This document shows positions 1 to 5,641 of a stretch of DNA of 5,641 nt, piece by piece (position 1 is the first letter of the stretch; each line of letters begins with the position of its first letter). Source of the DNA: Caulobacter sp. (lineage in GTDB: Bacteria > Pseudomonadota > Alphaproteobacteria > Caulobacterales > Caulobacteraceae); NCBI GenBank assembly GCA_028291125.1, contig JAQGIN010000143.1, positions 1-5,641 on the forward strand, given 5' to 3'. A program made the translations under genes and the position numbers. The notes under the pieces are model-generated. The model made no database searches. It was not told the origin of the DNA and saw only the letters and a program-made list of their open reading frames with translations.

Positions 1-548
1 AAGACGGCGCCGAGCACGCCGCACAGCAGCAGGATCCGATTGACCGCGGTCGTCTGGCCGGCGGCGATGGCCAGGTCCTGGCCGACCGACAGGCGCGAGC
101 CGTCATAAAGCGGTTGGGTGAGGACCAGGAAGCGGTGCGCCGGCTCGCCGTGATGCGAGGGCACGCCGCCCAGCTCGGTCCAGCCCGGCGGGCCGGCGTC
201 GGGCAGGCGACCGGCCTCCAGGCCGCCGTCGGGGCCGATCAGGCGATATTCGAAGCCGCGCCACAGCCGTGTACGCTTGGTGACGGTGTAGGGCAGGTGG
301 GGCAGGCCCTTCTGGACGATCTCGTCCTTCAGCGAGGCCATCTCGCCCTGGACGTGCTCGCGGATCTCGTCTTGCTCGAGGCGGCGGATGGCCACCTGGG
401 CCAGGTAGCCGGCCAGGGTGAAGGCGACGACGACGATCACCACCTGGATCACGGCCAGGCGCGCGCCGGCGTTGCGCGTGAAACGGCGCAGGACGCCGGC
501 CGGGCGAAAGCCTTCGGCCGGGTTCGGGCCAGGCCGTCGGGGCGTCAT
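1..548 (-). CDS. Sensor histidine kinase, N-terminal part (truncated by window edge)
   Basis: This is the N-terminal 182 residues of a membrane sensor kinase, read on the minus strand from an ATG at 548-546 and running off the left edge. A basic cytoplasmic start (residues 1-30, many Arg) is followed by a hydrophobic membrane segment at about 31-51 (core AVIQVVIVVVAFTLAGYLA). A probable periplasmic sensing domain spans about 52-170 and includes FEYRLIGPDG near residue 99. A second membrane segment begins at about 171 (RILLLCGVLGAV). HAMP, dimerisation/phosphoacceptor-His and ATPase domains are not visible and should lie further left. The start codon overlaps the stop of the response regulator as ATGA, so the two are co-transcribed and probably translationally coupled. 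The calling evidence is topology plus the adjacent cognate-looking regulator; the kinase motifs themselves are outside the window. The sensed signal cannot be told from the sequence. Confidence 0.85.
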   Translation of the reverse strand, partial: MTPRRPGPNPAEGFRPAGVLRRFTRNAGARLAVIQVVIVVVAFTLAGYLAQVAIRRLEQDEIREHVQGEMASLKDEIVQKGLPHLPYTVTKRTRLWRGFEYRLIGPDGGLEAGRLPDAGPPGWTELGGVPSHHGEPAHRFLVLTQPLYDGSRLSVGQDLAIAAGQTTAVNRILLLCGVLGAV

Positions 549-1273
549 GCCGGTTGCGTCCGGATCACGTAGCCGACGCCGCGCAAGGTGGTGATCAGGG
601 GCGGCGCGCCGGCCAGGTCGATCTTGCCGCGCAGGCGGCTGATATGGGTTTCGACGATGTTGGTGCGCGGGTCGAAATGGAAACCCCAGACATTCTCCAG
701 CAGCATGGTGCGGGTCACGACGCGGTCGGCGTGGAGCATCAGATATTCCAGCAGCTTGTATTCGAGCGGCAGCAGGGCGAGGTCGACGCCGCCGCGCCGC
801 GCGGTGCGATCCAGCCGTTTGAGCACTAGGTCGGCGCATTGCAGGATGGTGCGCTCGCGCAACGGGGCCGGCGCGCGGCGGGCCAGGGCGCTGACCCGGG
901 CGTTCAGCTCGGCGAATGAGAACGGCTTGACCAGATAGTCGTCGCCGCCGTGCTCCAGGCCGCTGACCCGATCGGCCACCGCGCCCATGGCGGTGACGAA
1001 CAGCACCGGCGTCTGCACCTGGGCGCCGCGAAGCCGCCGCACCAGCGACAGGCCGTCCAACCGCGGCAGCATGCGATCGACGATGATGACGTCGAACGGA
1101 CCCCGCAACGCTCGGTCGAGGCCCGAGGCCCCGTCGCGGACCGCCTCGACGGCGCAGCCCGCGCGCGCCAGGCCGTCGGCCATGTGGTCGGCGGTTTCCG
1201 GCTCGTCCTCGATCAGAAGCACGCGGATGTTGAAGCCCGAAGGCGTGGTGTCGACGGTGGCGGAGTCGATCAT
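545..1273 (-). CDS. OmpR/PhoB-family two-component response regulator
   Basis: A 242-residue transcription factor activated by phosphorylation from the kinase encoded just downstream. The receiver domain covers about residues 16-130. It has the acidic pair E22/D23 (VLLIEDE), phosphoacceptor D66 (DVIIVDRMLPRLDG), the switch Thr T94 (VTAMG) and the conserved Lys K116 (DDYLVKPF). The C-terminal winged-helix DNA-binding domain covers about 143-240, with LLPLEYKLLEYLMLHADRVV, the recognition-helix region NIVETHISRLRGKID and the terminal hairpin TLRGVGYVI. All key residues are intact. Family members commonly bind 11-bp-spaced direct repeats and control their own promoter; a candidate site lies upstream at 1389-1409. 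The chosen ATG gives a 15-residue extension before the first beta strand. A GTG at residue 18 or another internal start is possible, as the Shine-Dalgarno match is weak. The regulon is unknown; subfamily features resemble regulators of the CopR/QseB type, but this is not specific. Confidence 0.95.
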   Translation of the reverse strand: MIDSATVDTTPSGFNIRVLLIEDEPETADHMADGLARAGCAVEAVRDGASGLDRALRGPFDVIIVDRMLPRLDGLSLVRRLRGAQVQTPVLFVTAMGAVADRVSGLEHGGDDYLVKPFSFAELNARVSALARRAPAPLRERTILQCADLVLKRLDRTARRGGVDLALLPLEYKLLEYLMLHADRVVTRTMLLENVWGFHFDPRTNIVETHISRLRGKIDLAGAPPLITTLRGVGYVIRTQPA

Positions 1274-1470
1274 GGCCTGTTCGTCAGCGCCTCGCGCGAC
1301 TGGGCGCCGAATGCGGTTCCCTAGGGTCGCGGGAGATATCTAGTCATTTGGAACCGCTGGAGAAATCGAATTCAAACGCGGTTGAAAATTTCATGAAATC
1401 GTCATGACGGAGCGATGAATTCGACACTCGAACGCCTTGATCGCCGCCCGGCATGGCGCATAGATCGACC
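1274..1470. promoter_or_regulatory. Divergent intergenic control region between the two-component system and modE
   Basis: This stretch has no gene and should hold the promoters of both divergent units. It is visibly more AT-rich than its surroundings between about 1332 and 1425. It contains TTTCATGAAA (1389-1398) and CGTCATGACG (1400-1409), two perfect 10-bp palindromes 11 bp apart. They are flanked by TCGAATTCA (1366-1374) and its exact reverse complement TGAATTCGA (1416-1424). A TTCAA/TTGAA pair also lies 11 bp apart (1371, 1382). On the minus strand ACTAGATA (1344-1337) is a 6-of-8 match to the Caulobacter -10 GCTANAWC, but no convincing -35 sits upstream. No clear plus-strand promoter for modE was found. 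The assignment as a control region comes from position and symmetry. Confidence 0.55.
1389..1409. promoter_or_regulatory. Candidate response-regulator operator: two TCATGA-centred palindromes 11 bp apart
   Basis: TCATGA occurs at 1391-1396 and again at 1402-1407, each inside a perfect 10-bp palindrome, with an 11-bp repeat distance. One helical turn between half-sites is the usual geometry for OmpR/PhoB-family regulators, and the neighbouring gene encodes one. The site lies about 115 bp before the regulator start and about 60 bp before modE, so it could control either. ModE, the other neighbour, is an alternative binder, although the site does not resemble the TATA-rich E. coli ModE box. Confidence 0.4.
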
Positions 1471-2274
1471 ATGAGCGTCGCGCCGTCCATTCGGGCCGTC
1501 CTGCAACTGCGCAAGGGCCCTACGGCCCAGGTGGGCCCCGATCGCATTCGCTTGCTGGCGGCCATCGCCGCCCACGGCTCGATCACCGCCGCCGCCAAGG
1601 ACGTCGGCCTCAGCTACAAGGGCGCCTGGGACGCGGTCCAGGCGCTGAACAACCTGTTCGAGCGGCCGCTGGTCGCCGCCCAGACCGGCGGCTCCGGGGG
1701 CGGAGCCGCCGGCGTCACCGCGGCCGGCCAGGCCGTGCTCGCCGCCTACGCCAAGGTCGAGGACGGCTTGGCGCGGATCGTCGACCAGCTGGAGCAAACC
1801 CTGGGCGGCGTCGAAGCGGACCTGCCCGCCTTGATCTGGAGCCTCGGCATGAAGACCAGCGCCCGCAACGCCTTTCGCGGCGTCGTCGAGACCGTCACCG
1901 ACGGCGCCGTCAACGCCGAGGTGATCCTGAGAGTGACGCCCGGCCTGGCCATCGTCGCCGTCATCACCCGCGAGAGCGTCGCCGAGCTGGGCCTGGTTCC
2001 GGGCCGCGAGGCGGCGGCGCTGATCAAGTCCAGCTTCGTGATCCTGGCGGCCGGCGACGAAAGCTTGCGGACCTCGGCCCGCAACGCCCTGGCGGGCGTG
2101 GTGGTCCGCCACGAGCGCGGCGCGGTCAATGACGAGGTCGTCCTGGAGCTGGAGCCGGGCAAGACCCTGACGGCGACGATCACCCGCGACAGCGCCGACG
2201 CCCTGGGCCTGGCGGTCGGCGCGCGGGCCCAGGCTCTGATCAAGGCTTCGCACGTGATCCTGGCCGTCGACTAG
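1471..2274 (+). CDS. modE: ModE-family molybdate-responsive transcriptional regulator
   Basis: A 267-residue cytoplasmic DNA-binding protein that in this family senses molybdate and controls molybdate uptake or molybdoenzyme genes. The N-terminal LysR-like winged helix (about residues 15-90) carries the family hallmark run SITAAAKDVGLSYKGAWDAV, followed by a Gly-rich TGGSGGGAAGVT stretch like that of E. coli ModE. A linker leads to two tandem Mop (TOBE) domains, about 129-195 and 201-267. Each starts TSARNA and contains G-AVN-EV, ITR-S---LGL and ALIK-S-VILA, the fold that binds oxyanion at dimer interfaces. Length is close to the 262 residues of the E. coli protein. An in-frame ATG six codons upstream (1453) would give 273 residues; neither start has a good ribosome binding site, and 1471 better fits the usual N-terminus. 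It is divergent from the two-component system. No modABC genes are in the window, so its targets are elsewhere or outside the edges. Confidence 0.9.
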   Translation: MSVAPSIRAVLQLRKGPTAQVGPDRIRLLAAIAAHGSITAAAKDVGLSYKGAWDAVQALNNLFERPLVAAQTGGSGGGAAGVTAAGQAVLAAYAKVEDGLARIVDQLEQTLGGVEADLPALIWSLGMKTSARNAFRGVVETVTDGAVNAEVILRVTPGLAIVAVITRESVAELGLVPGREAAALIKSSFVILAAGDESLRTSARNALAGVVVRHERGAVNDEVVLELEPGKTLTATITRDSADALGLAVGARAQALIKASHVILAVD

Positions 2275-2345
2275 GACGGGCGAAGGAGTCGGTTCGACTC
2301 GTCGCCGATCGCCGGCGCGAAGATTATGGAAGAGAGGGAGAAGGT

Positions 2346-2376
2346 GGATCCCCAACCCTTGTCGGGTCGGGGATCC
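2346..2376 (-). terminator. Hairpin terminator of tRNA-Thr
   Basis: GGATCCCC (2346-2353) pairs with GGGGATCC (2369-2376). After one A-C mismatch the stem continues with A-T and CCC/GGG around the loop TTGTC (2359-2363), giving 12 pairs in total. The stem begins one base past the encoded CCA of the tRNA. On the minus strand it is followed by a pyrimidine-rich tail (CACCTTCTCCCTCTCTTCC) rather than a clean T run, so termination is likely but perhaps not purely intrinsic. It may also stop modE transcription arriving from the other side. No other candidate terminator for modE is convincing. Confidence 0.65.
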
Positions 2377-2377
2377 A

Positions 2378-2452
<75 letters not shown>

Positions 2453-2465
2453 GAAGAGGAGGGGG

Positions 2466-2494
2466 CGTATAGCGAACCCCGGCGGAGACGGAAA
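2466..2494 (-). promoter_or_regulatory. Probable promoter of tRNA-Thr
   Basis: Reading the minus strand, TTTCCG (2494-2489) is separated by 17 bp from TATACG (2471-2466), within GCTATACG, which matches the Caulobacter -10 GCTANAWC at 6 of 8 positions. The predicted start lies about 6 nt before the mature tRNA 5' end. The stretch directly after the -10 is C-rich (CCCCCTCC), like the GC-rich discriminators of stringently controlled stable-RNA promoters. Called by eye, with no transcript evidence. Confidence 0.5.
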
Positions 2495-2542
2495 GGGGAA
2501 ATCGTCTTGACCTGGGTGCGACGAGATTTCACCTGATGGATC

Positions 2543-2689
2543 ATGACCGAAAAACCCAAGGCCGACAAAGACAAGGCCGTGTCCGAAAAGGCCGCGCGCG
2601 AGGCGCGGCTGGCCCAGGCGCTGCGTCAGAACCTGCGCCGGCGGAAGGCCGGGGCCGACTCTCCGACCAAGGACGACCCAGGATCCTGA
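2543..2689 (+). CDS. Small charged protein (48 aa) upstream of murA
   Basis: A short ORF from ATG 2543 to TGA 2687-2689. The product is rich in Lys, Arg, Ala, Glu and Asp. A Lys/Asp-rich disordered start (MTEKPKADKDKAVSEK) leads into one likely amphipathic helix, about residues 15-36 (AAREARLAQALRQNLRRRKAGA), and a polar tail ending DDPGS. There is no signal peptide, membrane segment or cysteine. I recall small alphaproteobacterial proteins of unknown function with the pattern A(L)R-NL-RRKAQ, often annotated near murA, and this fits them. The function is not known to me; the basic helix could contact nucleic acid or a protein partner. The ribosome binding site is weak (GATGGATC just before the ATG). 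It is divergent from tRNA-Thr and ends about 108 nt before murA. Coding status rests on composition, GC3-rich codons and the recalled family pattern. Confidence 0.65.
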   Translation: MTEKPKADKDKAVSEKAAREARLAQALRQNLRRRKAGADSPTKDDPGS

Positions 2690-2708
2690 GGGGAATCGCC
2701 GGGCCCCC

Positions 2709-2736
2709 TTGCGCCGGCCCTTGCAACCGATAGAAC
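2709..2736 (+). promoter_or_regulatory. Candidate murA promoter
   Basis: GATAGAAC (2729-2736) matches 7 of 8 positions of the Caulobacter housekeeping -10 GCTANAWC. A partial -35, TTGCGC (2709-2714), lies at a suitable distance (16 bp between hexamers) but matches only the TTG of the consensus. The predicted start would be near 2743, giving a leader of about 54 nt before the TTG start of murA. That leader opens with the perfect palindrome TCACATGTGA (2744-2753). Visual call only. Confidence 0.4.
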
Positions 2737-2796
2737 CGCGCCCTCACATGTGACCCGCGCTTGGCGGTCGGTCACGGCGCGTTCGAGGGACTTTTA

Positions 2797-4086
<1,290 letters not shown>

Positions 4087-4089
4087 ACC

Positions 4090-4524
4090 ATGGCCAACGC
4101 CCTCCCGCTGCGTCTTCTGGCCGAGGACGCCGACGACCTGACGGTGATCTCCGCCGCCTTGCAGGACGCCGTGGCCAAGATCGGCGACATCCGCTTCGAC
4201 GCCGGGGCCCGCACCCTGACCCTGGCGTTCAACCGCTATCGCTGGGAGACCGGCGGCAAGAACGGGGAACGCGTGCGCTCGGCCCTGCAGCTGGGCGGCG
4301 TGCTCGGCGTCCAGGCCCGGCGGTTGCGCCGCGAGGCCAAGGGCGCGGTGGTCGAGCTGCTGGCCGTGACCTTCGAGCCGGGCGAGGCCCCGGCCGGGAT
4401 CGTGCGCCTGGCCTTCGCCGGCGCCGGCGACCTGCGGGTCGAGGTCGAATGCCTCGACGCCGTGCTGGCCGACGTCTCGGCGGCCTGGTCGACGCCGCGC
4501 AAGCCCAGCCACGCCCTGGACTAG
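4090..4524 (+). CDS. DUF2948 family protein
   Basis: A 144-residue soluble protein of the alphaproteobacterial DUF2948 family, recognised from its sequence (LRLLAEDADDLTVISAALQDAV; FNRYRWE; GERVRSALQL; LLAVTFEPG; IRLAFAGAGDLRVEVECLDAVLADV) and from its usual place between murA and hisD. The biochemical function is unknown. There are no membrane segments or signal peptide, one Cys (in VECLDAV), and a predicted alternating alpha/beta pattern. It starts 3 nt after the murA stop, so translation is likely coupled. The constant linkage with murA suggests a housekeeping or envelope-related role, but that is only association. The stop is TAG at 4522-4524, and 66 nt separate it from the next gene. Confidence 0.88.
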   Translation: MANALPLRLLAEDADDLTVISAALQDAVAKIGDIRFDAGARTLTLAFNRYRWETGGKNGERVRSALQLGGVLGVQARRLRREAKGAVVELLAVTFEPGEAPAGIVRLAFAGAGDLRVEVECLDAVLADVSAAWSTPRKPSHALD

Positions 4525-4590
4525 CGGCTCGGACGGATCGAAGCGCCCGCCGCAAGCGTTGCTTAGCCAACGAATTGCGGAGACAGACCG

Positions 4591-4926
4591 ATGAGCGTCG
4601 ACGACCGACTGATCAAGAGCGCCGCCCTGCTGGGCACCCCCGTCAACGACGCCAAGGGCCACAAGCTGGGCGTCGTCCGCGAGATCTTCATCGACCGCGA
4701 CGCCGGCATCGCCCGGTTCGTGGTCCTCGAGCTCTCGGGCCTGTTCGGCGGCGGCAAGTTCCATCCCGTCCCCTGGCGGGTCCTGACCCATGACGACGAG
4801 GCCGAGGCCTATGTCGCCGATCTGACCAAGGACCAGCTGAAGGCCGCCCCGGCCTATGACCGCGACCAGCTGAACAGCGCCACCTATGGCTGGGGCGAGC
4901 AGGTCGAAAAGTACTTCGCCGTCTGA
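4591..4926 (+). CDS. PRC-barrel domain protein
   Basis: A 111-residue soluble protein consisting of essentially one PRC-barrel domain (about residues 6-85). LIKSAALLGTPVNDAKGHKLGVVREIFIDRDAGIARFVVLELSG gives the first beta strands, and KFHPVPWRVLTHDDEAEAYVADLTKDQLKAAPAY the closing half. A short aromatic tail ends WGEQVEKYFAV. PRC-barrels occur in the RimM ribosome-maturation factor and the photosynthetic reaction-centre H subunit. Stand-alone bacterial forms like this are mostly uncharacterised, often stress-linked, and thought to mediate protein contacts. A good ribosome binding site, GGAGA (4579-4583), lies 7 nt before the ATG. The 66-nt gap before it and tandem hairpins with a T run behind it suggest its transcript can end here, separately from the downstream genes. 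No signal peptide, no cysteine. Confidence 0.9.
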   Translation: MSVDDRLIKSAALLGTPVNDAKGHKLGVVREIFIDRDAGIARFVVLELSGLFGGGKFHPVPWRVLTHDDEAEAYVADLTKDQLKAAPAYDRDQLNSATYGWGEQVEKYFAV

Positions 4927-4961
4927 CCAGACGGCGGGCCGGCGACGTCCGGTTCGTTTTT
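4918..4961 (+). terminator. Tandem hairpins with T run after the PRC-barrel gene
   Basis: GCCGTCTG (4918-4925) is the exact reverse complement of CAGACGGC (4928-4935). As RNA this gives a 7-bp stem with a GACC loop that includes the stop codon. A second, weaker hairpin, GGCCGG (4937-4942) with CCGGTT (4949-4954, two G-U pairs), is followed by CG and five T (4957-4961). The second hairpin plus T run has the layout of an intrinsic terminator. The two are adjacent and could act together or as alternatives. The next gene starts 26 nt later, so termination may be partial. Confidence 0.5.
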
Positions 4962-4986
4962 CTCGAGCCCGGACAAGGACCCGGTC

Positions 4987-5523
4987 GTGCGACGATTATC
5001 AATAGGCGGCGGGCGGCTGGCCCGAATCCGCCGAGTTCCGCCTTGGGCGTGGGCCCTGGCCCTGGCGGTGCTCGCCGGCCTTGTCCTGGCCTTGGCCATC
5101 CTGCGCCTGGCGACCCTGCGGCCGGCGCCGCCGGTCGACCAGCCACGGGCGGTGGTGGCCCACGACGCCGCCGCGCTGCTGCCCGAGGCGCAGCGCGCCG
5201 CGCGGCTGCGCGGCCTGGCGGGCCAACTCGGCGTCCCGCTGGTGGTGCGGTTCCGCACCCCGGCCGGCGAGGTGTCGCCGGGCCTGACCTTCGCCTGGAC
5301 GCCGGCGGCGCTGGGCGGCGTCGATCTGCACGCCGTCGAGGGCTACCAGCTGCTCGACCTGGCCACCTACACCGCCCACAGCGCGGCGGGCCAGGCGGCG
5401 ATGGACGATTGGTGCCGCACCACCGTCTACGGCGCCGAACTGACGCCGGCGCTCTGCGCCCAGGCCGAGGCGGGAGGCCAAGCCGATGAGCCGGCCGTTC
5501 CCATTTCGACGCCGAGGCCCTAG
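4987..5523 (+). CDS. Hypothetical single-pass membrane protein upstream of hisD
   Basis: 178 residues from a GTG start preceded by AAGGA (4975-4979) at 7-nt spacing. The N-terminus is Arg-rich (MRRLSIGGGRLARIRR), followed by one strong hydrophobic segment at about 19-44 (WAWALALAVLAGLVLALAILRLATL). The positive-inside rule places the N-terminus in the cytoplasm and the remaining roughly 130 residues in the periplasm. The soluble part has a Pro/Ala-rich linker, then about 75-160 with LRGLAGQLGVPLVVRFRTPAGEVSPGLTFAWTP and MDDWCRTTVYGAELTPALCAQAEAG, and a Pro-rich tail. It carries two cysteines, C143 and C157, which could form a disulfide in the periplasm. I do not recognise a family, and no catalytic motif is visible. 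It ends 9 nt before hisD, so the two are probably co-transcribed, but nothing in the sequence ties it to histidine synthesis. Confidence 0.8.
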   Translation: MRRLSIGGGRLARIRRVPPWAWALALAVLAGLVLALAILRLATLRPAPPVDQPRAVVAHDAAALLPEAQRAARLRGLAGQLGVPLVVRFRTPAGEVSPGLTFAWTPAALGGVDLHAVEGYQLLDLATYTAHSAAGQAAMDDWCRTTVYGAELTPALCAQAEAGGQADEPAVPISTPRP

Positions 5524-5532
5524 ATAGCGCCC

Positions 5533-5641
5533 ATGCGCCGCTTCAACGCCTCCGATCCCGGCTTCGCCGCCGCCTTCGCCGCCTTCCTCGACGAGCGCCG
5601 CGGCGCGCCCGACGACGTCGACTCCGCGGCCCGCTACGTGA
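5533..5641 (+). CDS. hisD: Histidinol dehydrogenase, N-terminal fragment (runs off window)
   Basis: Thirty-six codons from ATG 5533, open to the right edge, reading MRRFNASDPGFAAAFAAFLDERRGAPDDVDSAARYV. HisD proteins usually begin this way: a first strand, then a D-P/D-F--F--LL--R----DVD--V--I helix pattern, and the R-(N)-DV(D/E) motif is visible here as RGAPDDVDSA. The enzyme catalyses the last two steps of histidine synthesis, NAD-dependent oxidation of histidinol to histidine. The active-site region lies beyond the window. Position supports the call, because murA-DUF2948-hisD is a common alphaproteobacterial order. The ribosome binding site is poor; GAGG at 5514-5517 is 15 nt away, within the end of the preceding gene, so reinitiation from that gene is plausible. 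Confidence 0.8.
   Translation, partial: MRRFNASDPGFAAAFAAFLDERRGAPDDVDSAARYV

Noticed and set aside
114..572. A 152-codon plus-strand open frame opposite the histidine kinase
   Set aside because: The minus strand here encodes a kinase N-terminus with a real membrane segment and an ATGA overlap with the regulator; the plus frame gives only a biased Ala/Gly/Asp-rich string.
1334..1341. AGATATCT as a ModE box
   Set aside because: It is a short palindrome with a TAT core but lacks the long spaced TATA-rich arms known for E. coli ModE; eight bases are not enough.
2286..2300. GAGTC-GGTTC-GACTC hairpin after the modE stop as its terminator
   Set aside because: The stem is only 5 bp and is followed by GTCGCC with no T run.
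1402..2355. A 317-codon minus-strand open frame opposite modE
   Set aside because: It mirrors the modE coding sequence and runs on through the tRNA-Thr terminator region; the composition is that of a shadow frame.
2507..2530. TTGACC (2507-2512) as a -35 for the small 48-aa gene
   Set aside because: The -35 is good, but the only -10-like sequence, GAGATTTC at 2523-2530, is poor and too close (12 bp between hexamers), so no promoter was called.
2697..2724. Near-direct repeat CGCCGGGCCCCCTTGC / CGCCGGCCCTTGC
   Set aside because: Imperfect, GC-rich, short and present only twice; expected by chance in this composition.
2744..2753. TCACATGTGA as a CRP/FNR site
   Set aside because: The half-sites are in the opposite order (TCACA then TGTGA) with no 6-bp spacer.

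Overview
The window is GC-rich, densely packed chromosomal DNA. The gene content suggests an alphaproteobacterium, most likely Caulobacterales (Caulobacter or a relative). The reasons are: (1) murA followed by a DUF2948 gene and then hisD, an order I know from this group; (2) promoter-like sequences resembling the Caulobacter housekeeping consensus; (3) a tRNA-Thr(GGU) of alphaproteobacterial type. The genus is an inference, because no database search was possible.

Left part (1-1273, minus strand): a two-component system. An OmpR/PhoB-family response regulator is translationally coupled, through an ATGA overlap, to a sensor histidine kinase whose C-terminal catalytic half lies beyond the left edge. 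A comparatively AT-rich intergenic region of about 200 bp (1274-1470) with nested dyad symmetry separates it from a divergent ModE-type molybdate-responsive regulator (1471-2274, plus). ModE should sense molybdate through two C-terminal Mop domains. No molybdate transporter genes are visible here.

Centre (2275-2796): a minus-strand tRNA-Thr(GGU) with a candidate promoter and an abutting hairpin terminator. Divergent from it is a very small, charged 48-residue protein gene, followed by a probable murA promoter and leader.

Right part (2797-5641, plus strand): a housekeeping run. It holds murA (first committed step of peptidoglycan synthesis, TTG start), a DUF2948 gene 3 nt downstream, a single-domain PRC-barrel protein with its own ribosome binding site and a likely terminator behind it, a one-pass membrane protein of unknown function, and the first 36 codons of hisD (histidine biosynthesis). 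The last two are only 9 nt apart and probably co-transcribed.

Nothing here looks like a mobile element, CRISPR array, phage or defence system. The most interesting points are the structured operator-like region between the two-component system and modE, the small conserved-looking protein ahead of murA, and the PRC-barrel gene with its terminator lying inside the murA-hisD block.
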